Origin: Bog-756 sp963741055
GTDB taxonomy: Bacteria > Actinomycetota > Acidimicrobiia > Acidimicrobiales > RAAP-2
Direction of reading: 5' to 3'
Assembly (NCBI GenBank): GCA_963741055.1
Contig: CAVUGU010000020.1
Coordinates: 1-64,000, forward strand
DNA: 64,000 nt
Shown here: in pieces, positions 37,684 through 47,175 of the stretch
Position numbering within the stretch: position 1 is the first letter of the stretch
Layout: every line of letters starts with the position of its first letter
Made by a program: the position numbers and the translations under genes
Notes under the pieces: model-generated
What the model saw: only the letters and a program-made list of their open reading frames with translations
Databases searched by the model: none
What the model was told of the DNA's origin: nothing

Positions 37684-39666
37684 ATGTGCGGGATCGCCGG
37701 CCTCTTCGACCCGACCCGCTCGGTCGACCCCGAGGAGCTCCGTCGTCAGGTCGACGCCATGAGCGCAACCCTGGTCCACCGGGGCCCCGACGCAAGCGGT
37801 GCCTGGTGCGATCCCGATCACGGGATCTTCTTCGGTCACCAACGGCTCGCGGTGGTCGGACTCGGCCGCCACGGCGCCCAGCCGATGGTGTCTTCCGACG
37901 GGCGATGGGTGCTCAACTACAACGGCGAGATCTACAACCACCGCGAGCTCCGGTATCGCCTGGCCGGCGAGGGCATCGTGTTCCGTGGTGGTTCGGACAC
38001 CGAAGTGCTGGTGGAGGCCGTCGGGCAGTGGGGCCTCGAGCGGGCGCTCGACGCGGTGGAGGGCATGTTCGCCGCGGCCCTCTGGGACCGCGCCGCCGAC
38101 GAGCTGCACCTGTTCCGCGATCGCTTCGGAGAGAAGCCCCTCTACTACGGCTGGGTGGGGAGGCGATTGGCGTTCGCCTCGGAGCTCAAGGCCCTTCGCG
38201 CGCTGCCGGGGTTCGATGTCGAGATCGACCGCGACGCGGTCGCCCTCTACCTCCGGCACAACTGCATCCCCGCTCCGCACACCATCTACCGCGGGATCGC
38301 CAAGCTGCTCCCCGGCCAGCTCGCGACGGTCGATGCCGGGTCGACCCCCGGCAGCCCGCCCCACAGCCGCACTTATTGGTCGTCGTATCGCGCGGTGGAG
38401 GAGGCCCGCCGCGATCCTTTCGACGGGCCGGTCGAGGCAATGGCCGACCGGCTGGAGGCGGTGCTCTCGGAGTCGGTTGCGGCGCGGATGGTCGCCGACG
38501 TTCCCGTCGGTGCCTTCCTCTCCGGCGGCATCGACTCGAGCATGGTGGTCGCCCTCATGCAGCAACACAGCGACCGACCGGTGAAGACCTTCACCGTCGG
38601 CTACGCCGACCGGGCCTTCGACGAGTCGGCGGAGGCCGCGGCGGTCGCCGCTCACCTCGGCACCGAGCACCATCCGCTGGCGGTCACCGAGGCGGAGGCG
38701 CTCGCGCTGGTGCCGCTGTTGCCCGACATCTGGGACGAACCCTTCGGGGACGTCTCCGAAGTCCCGATGCATCTCGTCTCGGCACTCGCTCGCAGCGAGG
38801 TCACGGTCGCCCTCTCCGGCGACGGCGGTGACGAGCTGTTCGCCGGTTACAACCGCCACGCCTGGCTCGAGCGCATCTGGCGGCGATCGTCGGCGCTGCC
38901 CGCCCCCCTTCGGCGGGTGAGCGGCTCGGCACTCGGTCATCTCCCTCCGTCGCTGGTAGAGGGCGCCGCTCGGGCGGCCGCGGCGGTGGCGCCTCGGACC
39001 GAGGTCCGCAACCCCTCGCTCAAGGTGGCGAAGGTGGGGAAGGTCCTCGAGGCCTCGGGACCCGAGGACGCGTACTTCTCCCTCGTCTCCTACTGGGACG
39101 ACGCCGAGTCGATCGTGTTGGGCGCCGGGCGTTCCGTGTCGATCGCGTCGCGGCCCGACGAGTGGCCGGTACTCGACAGCATCACCGAGCAGATGCTCTG
39201 GCTCGATCTCGTCGGCTACCTTCCCGACGACATCCTCACCAAGCTCGACCGCGCAGCCATGTCCGTCTCGCTCGAGACCCGGGTTCCTTTTCTCGACCGT
39301 GGGGTGTTCGAGCTCGCATGGAGTCTGCCGACGGACGTGAAGCTGCGCGAGGGAACCACCAAGTGGCTGCTCCGCCAGGTCCTCTACCGCCACGTCCCGG
39401 CCGAGCTCATCGAGCGGCCGAAGATGGGATTCGGGTTTCCCATCGGCGCGATGCTGCGCGGTCCTCTCCGCCCCTGGGCGGAGGACCTGTTGGACGAAGG
39501 ACGGCTCCGGCGCCAGGGACTGCTCGACCCGGCTCCGGTTCGACGAGCCTGGCGCCAGCACCTCGCCGGTCGTCGCGACCTCGCGCACGAGCTGTGGGAC
39601 ATACTCGCCTTGCAGGCCTGGCTCGATCGGTGGCTGCCCGCGCCCGGACGCTCGTCGAGGCCATAG
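37684..39666 (+). CDS. asnB: Asparagine synthase (glutamine-hydrolysing)
   Basis: A 660-residue two-domain enzyme. MCGIAGLF places the glutaminase nucleophile at Cys2 after Met removal, with HRGPDA, RLAVVGLG and NYNGEIYNHREL in the N-terminal Ntn domain. The synthetase domain has the PP-loop FLSGGIDSS and ALSGDGGDELFAGY. It can form asparagine from aspartate, but AsnB-type enzymes in polysaccharide clusters may amidate sugar acids. It heads an apparent operon with a GT4, a deacetylase and a methyltransferase, a set reminiscent of exosortase-linked EPS loci. Confidence 0.93.
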   Translation: MCGIAGLFDPTRSVDPEELRRQVDAMSATLVHRGPDASGAWCDPDHGIFFGHQRLAVVGLGRHGAQPMVSSDGRWVLNYNGEIYNHRELRYRLAGEGIVFRGGSDTEVLVEAVGQWGLERALDAVEGMFAAALWDRAADELHLFRDRFGEKPLYYGWVGRRLAFASELKALRALPGFDVEIDRDAVALYLRHNCIPAPHTIYRGIAKLLPGQLATVDAGSTPGSPPHSRTYWSSYRAVEEARRDPFDGPVEAMADRLEAVLSESVAARMVADVPVGAFLSGGIDSSMVVALMQQHSDRPVKTFTVGYADRAFDESAEAAAVAAHLGTEHHPLAVTEAEALALVPLLPDIWDEPFGDVSEVPMHLVSALARSEVTVALSGDGGDELFAGYNRHAWLERIWRRSSALPAPLRRVSGSALGHLPPSLVEGAARAAAAVAPRTEVRNPSLKVAKVGKVLEASGPEDAYFSLVSYWDDAESIVLGAGRSVSIASRPDEWPVLDSITEQMLWLDLVGYLPDDILTKLDRAAMSVSLETRVPFLDRGVFELAWSLPTDVKLREGTTKWLLRQVLYRHVPAELIERPKMGFGFPIGAMLRGPLRPWAEDLLDEGRLRRQGLLDPAPVRRAWRQHLAGRRDLAHELWDILALQAWLDRWLPAPGRSSRP

Positions 39667-39710
39667 CCGAGGTGGTGAAACCCCAACTACGTTGGGCCCT
39701 TGGGGCGAGC

Positions 39711-40891
39711 GTGAGGACTGATGCAACGGCCGACGCGGTGCCGACGGTGACCGGGGAGGAACGAGGGAGGCCATCCGGCAGCGGTAGCCGGGACGCGCGG
39801 GCGCGTCTGCGGGGCGCCCGGGTGGTCGCGACCTCTCTTACCGCGAGGCTCCTCCTCGCCAATCAACTCCGGTCGCTCGACGAGGTCGAGTGGACGGTGG
39901 TGAGCGGCGATCCCTACGCCGATCCCCCGGCGGGGGTGGCCGTCGAGGTAGTGCCGATCCGACGCGAGTTCGCCCTCTCCGATGCCGCGTTCATTCCGCG
40001 ACCTGGTTCGTCTCTTCCGCCGGGAGCGCTTCGACTTCGTGCAGACCCACACCCCCAAGGCGTCGATGTTGGGGCTGCCCGCAGCGCGGTTCGCCGGTAC
40101 TCACGCGATCTACACCATCCACGGGTCGCTGTACTTCGCGGGGAACTCCCGCGTCGCGAACGTGCTCGGTTGGTGCTTCGAACGATGGTGTTGCTCGTGG
40201 GCGAACCAGGTGCTGCTGCAGAGCCGCGAGGACGAGGACGTGCTGCCGGATGCGTGGGTCTGCCCGTCACGCAAGCTGACCTATGTCGGAAACGGGATCG
40301 TGATGGAACGGTTCCTCGAGCCGGTAGCCCCCGTCCTCACCGACGAGCTCCCTCTCGTGGTCATGGTCAGCCGCTTGGTGAGGGAGAAGGGTTGTGGCGA
40401 CTTCATCGCCCTCGCGGGAGCGCTCTCCGGACGTCGCGCGATTCGTCCACGTGGGGCCGTTCGAGCACGACCAGAGCGACGCGATCTCCGACGCGGAGGT
40501 GAAGGCGGCCACGGAATCGGGTGACGTGACCTTCGTCGGGGGGGTCGACGACGTGAGGCCGTACCTCGCGTCGGCGACGCTCGTGGTGCTGCCGTCCTAC
40601 CGTGAAGGCATCCCGAGGGTCGCGATGGAGGCCGCAGCCATGGGCAAGGCGGTCGCCGCCTACGACATCCGGGGAGTTCGCGAGGTCATCGATCCGGCGA
40701 CAGGGCTGCTGGTGCCCCGCGGCGACCTCGGTGCGCTCACAGGACTGGTGGGGGAGTTGGTCGCCGACCCGGACCGTTGCGCGGTCCTCGGGACTCGCTG
40801 CCGCGAATGGGTGGTCGAACGCTTCTCCGAGGACCAGGTGCTGCAGCGGCTGCGCGCCACCTACTCGACGCTGGAGGGGGCACCCCGGTGA
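39711..40891 (+). CDS. GT4 glycosyltransferase, two frame breaks
   Basis: About 393 residues assembled from three frames. Part one runs from GTG 39711 with VVATSLTARLLLANQL. After an insertion near 39996 (TTCATTCCGCG where TTCATTCGCG fits) it continues with DLVRLFRRERFDFVQTHTPK and VVMVSRLVREKGCGDFIALA. A second break near 40435 leads to FVHVGPFEHDQ, VVLPSYREGIPRVAMEAAAMG and GLLVPRGD, the GT4 donor site. Order and spacing match one gene. The start is uncertain; another in-frame GTG exists at 39675. Its stop overlaps the GTG of the deacetylase. Confidence 0.75.
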
Positions 40892-41634
40892 CCTCCGCGA
40901 CCTGTCTCACCGTCGACGTCGAGGACTTCTACGACGGGATGGCCGTCCTCGGACAGCCGATCACCAGACCGGCGGATGCCCGCAGCGGGCTTTCCGGCTT
41001 GCTCTCCCTGCTCGATCCGCACCCCGATGCGACACTGACCCTGTTCGTCGTCGGCAACTATGCGCCGGCGGTCGAGACCGAGCTGGCCGAGCTGGTCGGG
41101 GCCGGCCACGAGATCGCGAGTCACGGGCCGGACCACGGACGCCTCCCCGAGGAGCGCACCGCCCTGCTCGACTGGCTGCGGCGCGGGAAAGAGACGGTCG
41201 AGGACCGTGTCCAGCGGCAGGTCCGCGGTTTCCGCTCGCCGCGCTTCGACGTGCCACGAGCACTCGGGCTGGCGGGATTCCGGGATGTGCTGGCCGAAGC
41301 CGGTTTCTCCTACGTCTCCGACACCCATCGACTGGGGGGCGCCTCTCCCGTCGCCGAGCTGCCCGTTCTCACGACCGGTGGCTTTCCGATCGGCGGCGGC
41401 AGTTACCAGCGGCTGGTGCCGTTCGGAGCGGTTCGCGCTGCGGTCGGCGCCGCCGACGGCACTTCGGTGCTCTACTACCATTCGTACGACTTCGGGGCGA
41501 GCCTCCCGTCCGCGAAGTCGATCCGCTCCGTCGCCCTCGCCAAGCAGCTGGTGGGCCGCGGTCGGATCGCAAAGGTGTTCGGAGAGGTGCTCAAGCGATA
41601 CGGAAGCAAGGCGTGTGCTCATGTCGAGCGGTGA
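40888..41634 (+). CDS. Polysaccharide deacetylase (CE4/NodB-like)
   Basis: A 248-residue NodB-domain protein. LTVDVEDFYDG supplies the metal Asp pair, IASHGPDHGRL the HxxxH zinc ligands, and VRGFRSPRFDVPRAL the third motif. YYHSYDFGASLPS near the end holds the catalytic His. This subfamily removes N-acetyl groups from hexosamines, typically inside EPS biosynthesis operons. No signal peptide is visible, so it may act in the cytoplasm on lipid-linked intermediates. GTG 40888 overlaps the GT4 stop (GTGA). Confidence 0.87.
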   Translation: MTSATCLTVDVEDFYDGMAVLGQPITRPADARSGLSGLLSLLDPHPDATLTLFVVGNYAPAVETELAELVGAGHEIASHGPDHGRLPEERTALLDWLRRGKETVEDRVQRQVRGFRSPRFDVPRALGLAGFRDVLAEAGFSYVSDTHRLGGASPVAELPVLTTGGFPIGGGSYQRLVPFGAVRAAVGAADGTSVLYYHSYDFGASLPSAKSIRSVALAKQLVGRGRIAKVFGEVLKRYGSKACAHVER

Positions 41635-42260
41635 TTTCGAGACCTACTTCCAACGGCGTGCCGGCCGCTTCGCCGCCTTCTACTCGAGCGAGCCGGTGGC
41701 GCGGGTGCTCGGCCGAGGGCCCCTCTTCGATCGGTTGCGTCTCGCGGTGGAGGTCTGCGTCGAGGTAGGCGCGAAGCGGGTCCTCGACGTCGGGTGCGGG
41801 AGCGGGCCACTGTTCGCCCCTCTGGCCGTCGAGAGGGATCCATGTGACCGGCATCGACCCCGCCGACGCGATGGTCGAGCTCGCGCGAAAGCAGGCCGAG
41901 GTCTTCCCAGGGCTGGTCGAGGTCGAGCAGGGCGGCTGGGAGGATCTCGAGGACGTCGACGACTACGACGTCGCGGTCGCACTCGGCGTCTTCGACTACG
42001 TCGCTCTGCCGGGCGAGCTGCTCAAACGCATGGGACGGGCTGGCACCCACGTCGTCGGCTCGTTTCCCTCGCCGGGTCTGCGGCTCGAATTGCGCAAGCT
42101 CCGGTACGGCCTGCGCGGGGTCGGAGTCCACGGTTACCGGCGCACCGATCTGCAGCGTCTCGCCGGGGAGGCCGGGCTGGTGGTGGCCGAGATCTTCCCG
42201 CTCGACCGTGCCGGACACGTGGCGCACTACGCACGGCCCTCGCCGGGGTCGGAGAGCTGA
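41621..42260 (+). CDS. SAM-dependent methyltransferase, frame broken
   Basis: About 212 residues. Motif I is VLDVGCGSGPLFAPLA; after a +1 insertion near 41838 (beside GGATCC), the protein resumes VTGIDPADAMVELARKQAE, DVAVALGVFDYVALP and HVVGSFPSPGLRLE. That order fits a small O-methyltransferase of the UbiE/ToxA type. The ATG at 41621 overlaps the deacetylase by 14 bp, so the four genes asnB to this one are a single transcription unit. The stop is 12 bp before a convergent sulfotransferase. Confidence 0.72.
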
Positions 42261-42272
42261 CCCCGGGGCCGA

Positions 42273-43235
42273 TCAGCTTTCGGCTCGCGCGAAGTCCACG
42301 TCTCCCCAGGTGGTGATCGGGAAGCGGGCCAGCTCGCGCCGGAGGGTGCTCACCTGCGCGTCGTCGAGGCGGCGCTGCCAGGAGTCCGAGAGCTCCGAGG
42401 CCACCCGGTTGACGGCGAAGCCGCTCCCCGGTGTGTTGTGGCCCTGCAGGAACTGCTCGGTTGCGGGCGTCCACTCGAGTCCGAGGTCGTCGTAGAGCGA
42501 ACGGAACTCGGTGAGCATGTCGGAGCAGAGGGCCTCGTGGGTGCGGATCTGCCACTCGGGGTGGCGGCGGTGCGCGTCCTCGATGGCGGCAGCAAGGAGC
42601 CCGATCCGCCAGCTCATCCGCTCGATCGGGTCCGGACCCGGGAGCGGAACCCCCCAGGGCTCGAGGTAGCGCTCTCGGATGTCGTCGCGGGTCTCGAGGG
42701 TCGAGTTCCTCGAGTCCTTCAGGTTGTTCTCCATCCAGCTCGCCAGCACGTTGGCCGGGTGACGGAGCAACAGGAGGACGTCGAGGTCGAACTCGTCGGC
42801 GAGCCATTCGACCGCGAGCTGCGCGTGGATGGACTTGGCGACGAAGCGCGCCCAGGGCGAGGCGCCCGTGTCGGGTGCCCGCGGGTCGCGCGCGACGGTC
42901 GACGCGAGCCAGGTGACCGGATCCGGACGTCCCTGGTGGATGCGTTCCACTGCTCCGGGCCCGAGCAGCCGTCGCGCGAACAGGGAGCGACGGCCCTCCG
43001 GCGCCCCGCCCAGCACCCACTCCCAGAGCCGGTGATAGGCCGGCGCCGAATCGCCCGGCGCGAGAACCGGATAGCGGCCGACCTTGTGCTTTCCATGGAT
43101 CGCCGCAGGGAACTTGTCCTCGTTGTCGGGCTCGAGGATCGCATGGGTGCCTTCCGCACAGGTGAGCGCGCGGAGTGTCCAGGTGGTACCCGAACGGGGG
43201 AGCCCCACGATCAGGACCGGGCGCCTGGCGTTCAC
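42273..43235 (-). CDS. Sulfotransferase
   Basis: A 320-residue enzyme. PVLIVGLPRSGTTWTLRAL is the PAPS 5'-phosphosulfate loop at the very N-terminus (residues about 6-24), and DVLLLLRHPANVLASWMEN is the 3'-phosphate motif. FVAKSIHAQLAVEWL between them is a typical acceptor-region helix. The GTG at 43235 overlaps the stop of the upstream GT2 (GTGA), so the two are coupled; the sulfotransferase may act on the product of that glycosyltransferase. Its group differs from the NDST-like copies nearby. Confidence 0.85.
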   Translation of the reverse strand: MNARRPVLIVGLPRSGTTWTLRALTCAEGTHAILEPDNEDKFPAAIHGKHKVGRYPVLAPGDSAPAYHRLWEWVLGGAPEGRRSLFARRLLGPGAVERIHQGRPDPVTWLASTVARDPRAPDTGASPWARFVAKSIHAQLAVEWLADEFDLDVLLLLRHPANVLASWMENNLKDSRNSTLETRDDIRERYLEPWGVPLPGPDPIERMSWRIGLLAAAIEDAHRRHPEWQIRTHEALCSDMLTEFRSLYDDLGLEWTPATEQFLQGHNTPGSGFAVNRVASELSDSWQRRLDDAQVSTLRRELARFPITTWGDVDFARAES

Positions 43236-44160
43236 CGGGTCTCCCGCCCCGCGCCGAGCAGCCGCGCCACGGTGCGCGCGCGGGCAACCCGGGGTCGTGC
43301 CGGCGGGTGCCGATCGAGCTCGCCGCCCCACTCACCGCGAGCACGGTGGCGGCGAGGCCGGCTCCGAGCGGTGTGCGCCACTCCGCGCCGAGCTGCTCGG
43401 CAACGCCCTTCCGTCCGCCGGTGAGCTGTGCCGCGACCAGCTCGTGATAGAGCCGGCACGCCGGTGACATGGACTCGGCGTGCTTCTGTATGAAGCGCTG
43501 CCTCCCGATGTAGAAGGCCGAGCCCTCCCTCGTGACTCTTGTTCCGCCGTGCTGGTGGTAGGCGTAGACCACCCGGGGAAGGGTCCGGATCGGCCGGACC
43601 TGCGCGCAACGCAACCAGAGGTCCCAGTCCTCGCAGGAGGGCAGCTGCGGGTCGACGGCCAGGCCCGGTTCGAACAGCTCGCGTCGGATCACACCGAAAG
43701 GGACCCCGACGAAGTCGAACCAGACGAGCTGTCCGGCGCCGTAGTGACTCGGTCCCCGGAACAGGGCGGTGCGTCCGTCGGGATCGTGGACGACCCGATG
43801 CCACCCGGTGAGCACGCCCACCTCCTGGTCGTCGGCGAACGCGGCGAGGACGGCCGTCGCGGTGCCGGGGAGCCAGGTGTCGTCGTCGTCGCAGAAGCCG
43901 AGCAGGTTCCCGCGTGACGCCGCGATCCCCTGATTGCGACTTCCGCCCGGACCGAGGGACTCGGCGTTGTGCACGACGGTGACCCGGTCGTCGCAGGCCA
44001 GCCGGTCGAGGACCTCCGGCGTGTCGTCGGTCGAGGCGTCGTCCACCACGACGAGCTCGATGTCGCCGGCCTCTTGGGAGAGGACCGACTCGGCGGCACG
44101 CAAGAGACGCTCGGGTCGGTTGCGGGTCGGCATCACGACGCTCAACAGATCAGCCGGCAT
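43232..44160 (-). CDS. GT2 family glycosyltransferase, frame broken near the 3' end
   Basis: About 310 residues. LSVVMPTRNRPERLLRAAESV opens the GT-A fold; VVVDDASTDDTP, LLGFCDDDDTWLPG (DXD) and LPSCEDWDLWLRCAQ (catalytic ED) follow. The original frame stays open far beyond the normal length; a one-base change near 43315 moves reading into a frame that ends at 43232, overlapping the sulfotransferase GTG as GTGA. That coupling makes the shorter composite the likely true gene. The ATG at 44160 starts MPADLLSVV. Confidence 0.78.
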
Positions 44161-44299
44161 CCTCACCTCGGCTCGCGGCGCAGCCGACGCTCGGCGGCCC
44201 GGTGCGCGACGGCGCTGTCCGGCCCCCACACGAGCGCTCATGATAACGAACCTGGTCACGGTCTTGTCCCTGCTTCTGACGCTGTGGCATCCTGACCCG

Positions 44300-45154
44300 A
44301 TGCGCCCACCGCGCGTCGCCTCGGCGGCCTTCAGAAGGCTTTCGCCGAGGACGCGGAGCGCGCTGTTGCACCGAGTCGGGATCTTCGCCCCGTGGGAGGA
44401 CGGCTTCGACTTCACGCCGCCGGTTCCCGGACCCGGTCTCGAGACCGGTGCGCCGGACTTCGTCGGAGTCGGCGTCCAGAAAGCGGGGACCAGCTGGTGG
44501 TACGACCTGATCGTCGACCACCCCGGCGTCTCGCCGATGGACGGGATTCCAAAGGAGCTCCACTACTTCTCCCGCTTCGCGGTGGCGCCCTTCGGCAGGC
44601 GAGAGATCGACCGCTACCGGGGGTGGTTCCCACGCCGGCCCGGCACGATCATCGGCGAATGGACACCCGACTATCTCGGTTACCCGTGGGTGGCGCCCCT
44701 GCTCGCCCGCGCGGCCCCGGAGGTCAAAGTGCTGGTCATCCTCCGCGACCCGGTCGATCGGTTCCGGTCGGGTCTGTCCTACCGGTTGCGTCAGGGGGCC
44801 CCCGACAGCGGGGCCGCGGTTGCCGACGCGACGCGACAGGGTTTCTACGCGCGTGGGCTCCGACGCCTCTTCGCCGACATCGACCGCGATCGGGTCCTCG
44901 TGCTGCAGTACGAGCAGTGTGTCGACGACCCGGTCACCCAGCTGACCGAGACCTACCGCTTCCTCGGGCTCCCCGACCACACCCCTTCGGAGCTCCGCCG
45001 GGCGATCAACGTCTCGGGTCCGAAGCTTCCCTTCGACCGGGGGGCGCACCGCCGCCTGGTCGACCTCTACCGCGCCGACGTCGTCGACCTGGTGTCCCTC
45101 GTGCCCACCCTCGATCTCTCCCTCTGGCCGAACTTCGCTGCGCTCGCCGCCTGA
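44300..45154 (+). CDS. Sulfotransferase, NDST-like group, copy 2
   Basis: A 284-residue paralogue of 36576-37487. FVGVGVQKAGTSWWYDL keeps the PAPS-loop Lys; KELHYFSRF, GWFPRRPGTIIGEWTPDYL and VILRDPVDRFRSGL are all present. The N-terminal HRVGIFAPWEDGFDF segment marks it as the same subfamily. LVLQYEQCVDD and TYRFLGL end the domain. The ATG at 44300 gives an N-terminus aligned with copy 1; an in-frame ATG at 44240 would add a hydrophobic stretch. It is followed after 43 bp by copy 3. Confidence 0.87.
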   Translation: MRPPRVASAAFRRLSPRTRSALLHRVGIFAPWEDGFDFTPPVPGPGLETGAPDFVGVGVQKAGTSWWYDLIVDHPGVSPMDGIPKELHYFSRFAVAPFGRREIDRYRGWFPRRPGTIIGEWTPDYLGYPWVAPLLARAAPEVKVLVILRDPVDRFRSGLSYRLRQGAPDSGAAVADATRQGFYARGLRRLFADIDRDRVLVLQYEQCVDDPVTQLTETYRFLGLPDHTPSELRRAINVSGPKLPFDRGAHRRLVDLYRADVVDLVSLVPTLDLSLWPNFAALAA

Positions 45155-45197
45155 ACACCGCGGACCGACCCGACGTCGTGAGCTCTCCTCTCTTCCG

Positions 45198-46100
45198 GTG
45201 ACGGTGTCCAACACCCTGGCCGACCTGCTCGCACGGCTGCCGCGCGGAGTGCGCGAGCTGGTTCCGCCCGAGCAGCGCGCGGACCTGCGCCACCGGATGG
45301 GCCGCTACCTGCCGTGGGAGGAGGGGTTCGATCTCGAGCCGCCCGCGCCCCGAGCAGGAGAGACGACCGGTCCGCCCGACTTCGTCGGCGTCGGCGTCGC
45401 GATGGCGGGGACGCGGTGGTGGTTCCGGTTGATCAGGGATCATCCCGGGGTCTTCCACCGCGAGGACCTGCCGATGGACCGCCACTACCTCACGCACTTC
45501 TCGACGGCGCCCTTCGGCCACGAGGAGATCCTCCGGTACCACGCGTGGTTCCCCCGGAGGCCGGGCACCATCACCGGCGAGTGGACGCCCGGCTATCTCG
45601 ACCAGCCCTGGGTGCCGGCGCTGCTCGTCGAGGCGGCTCCCGAAGCGAAGGTGCTGGCGATCCTGAGGGACCCGGTCGACCGCCTTCGCAAGAGTCTCGG
45701 CGGCGCGCGCCAGCACCGTGGCGAGCACGTCGGGTGGCACGTCTCCGACGCGATCGACCGCGGCTTCTACGCGGAACCGCTGCGAAGGTTGCTCGGATAC
45801 GTTCCCGCCGAGCGGGTGCTGGTGCTCCAGTACGAACGTTGCGTCGTGCACCCGGCGGCACAGCTCGAGGCGACCTACCGATTCCTCGGGCTCGACCCCT
45901 CGTACCGGCCGACACACCACCTTCTCGTGCCGCCTGATCCGGGTCGCGGACCCGATCTCGACCTCGACGCCGACACGCTCGACCGACTGGTCGAGCTGTA
46001 CGCGACCGACGTGGCCGACCTCGCGAGGCTGGTGCCCGAGCTCGACCTTTCTCTCTGGCCCTCATTCGGCCACCTGCGCTCCGGCTCGGGTACCGAGTAG
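45198..46100 (+). CDS. Sulfotransferase-like protein, NDST-like group, copy 3 with altered PAPS loop
   Basis: A 300-residue paralogue of the two NDST-like copies. It shares HRMGRYLPWEEGFDLEPP, WFPRRPGTITGEWTPGYL and AILRDPVDRLRKSL. The PAPS loop reads GVAMAGTRWW where the sister genes have GVQKAGTTWW or GVQKAGTSWW, so the catalytic Lys is replaced by Met. The KERHF/KELHY motif has become PMDRHYLTHF, also losing Lys. Activity is therefore doubtful; it may bind without catalysing, or be diverging after duplication. Confidence 0.8.
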   Translation: MTVSNTLADLLARLPRGVRELVPPEQRADLRHRMGRYLPWEEGFDLEPPAPRAGETTGPPDFVGVGVAMAGTRWWFRLIRDHPGVFHREDLPMDRHYLTHFSTAPFGHEEILRYHAWFPRRPGTITGEWTPGYLDQPWVPALLVEAAPEAKVLAILRDPVDRLRKSLGGARQHRGEHVGWHVSDAIDRGFYAEPLRRLLGYVPAERVLVLQYERCVVHPAAQLEATYRFLGLDPSYRPTHHLLVPPDPGRGPDLDLDADTLDRLVELYATDVADLARLVPELDLSLWPSFGHLRSGSGTE

Positions 46101-46163
46101 CCGGCGGTTTGCGGAGGCTTGGAGAGGCACGCGTTCGGCGTTGATTAGTCTCCGGGGGTCAGT

Positions 46164-47162
46164 GTGTCGGGATACGAGGTCGGAGCTGTGTCAACGGAGG
46201 AATCCAAGGTAATTCCGGACGTCCTCGTGGAACGGCTTCGGTGCCCCAAGTGCGGGAAACCTGTCGCAGCCGACGGCGCCGGCATCGTGTGCGGTTCGGG
46301 CCACCGGTTCGGGATGGATGAGGGCTACCTCGATTGCTCGAAGGAGCGACCCGGTCCGGGGTCGACCGAGCGCACCCTGGCCAGTTTCGGCTTCGAGTGG
46401 ACCAACTTCGACGACGTCCGCGAGGAGGACGAGGAGTACGCGCGCGTCTATTTCAAGGACCTCGATTTCGCGAGCTTGGACGGCAAAGTCGGGCTCGACG
46501 CAGGTTGTGGGAAGGGCCGTTACACACGTTTTCTGGCCGAGCACCTCGGGGCGACGGCGGCACTCGACGGCTCCGCCGCGGTCGAGGCGGCGGTGAGGAA
46601 CCTCGGAAGCCTGCCTTCTGTGCTGGTCGTCAAGTCCGACCTCCGCGAGGCCCCCTTCGCACCCTCGAGCTTCGACTTCATCTCGAGCCTCGGAGTCCTT
46701 CACCACCTCGATGATCCAAGAGCCGGGTTCGAACGCCTCCTCACCTATCTCGCCCCCGGAGGGAGGATCCTTCTCTATCTCTACAGTCGTCCTTCCGAGC
46801 GAGGGCTCCGTGCGGCCGGACTCTGGCTCTCCGCTGCGTTGCGGACCGTGACGGTCCGACTCCCGCACCGGGTGTTGAAGGCAGTGAGCGCCCCCATCGC
46901 GGCCGTCCTCTACTACGGCCTCGTCGTGCCCGGCGAGATCGGGGATCGTCGGAAGGTGTCGGCGCTGTCGAACCTCCCGATGGACGCGTACCGCGGCGGC
47001 CCCCTTCGCGGACTCGTCCTCGACACCTTCGACCGCCTCAGTGCCCCCGTCGAGCACCGCTACGTCTGGAGCGAGCTCGCGCCCTGGTTCGAGGACGCCG
47101 GCCTGGTGGTGGACGCGGCCCGTGACGAGACCGGCTGGTTCGTTCTGGCCCACCGTCCCTGA
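46164..47162 (+). CDS. Methyltransferase with Trm112-like zinc ribbon
   Basis: A 332-residue protein. A zinc-ribbon module at about residues 25-55 (LRCPKCGKPVA, IVCGSGHRF) precedes the SAM domain with VGLDAGCGKGRYTRFLAEHLG and SFDFISSLGVLHHLDDP. This domain pair is frequent in lipid or sugar methyltransferases of actinobacterial glycan loci. A second GTG 2 bp upstream is out of frame; the GTG at 46164 is used. A GT2 gene starts 14 bp after its stop. Confidence 0.85.
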   Translation: MSGYEVGAVSTEESKVIPDVLVERLRCPKCGKPVAADGAGIVCGSGHRFGMDEGYLDCSKERPGPGSTERTLASFGFEWTNFDDVREEDEEYARVYFKDLDFASLDGKVGLDAGCGKGRYTRFLAEHLGATAALDGSAAVEAAVRNLGSLPSVLVVKSDLREAPFAPSSFDFISSLGVLHHLDDPRAGFERLLTYLAPGGRILLYLYSRPSERGLRAAGLWLSAALRTVTVRLPHRVLKAVSAPIAAVLYYGLVVPGEIGDRRKVSALSNLPMDAYRGGPLRGLVLDTFDRLSAPVEHRYVWSELAPWFEDAGLVVDAARDETGWFVLAHRP

Positions 47163-47175
47163 GGGCGAGGTCGAG

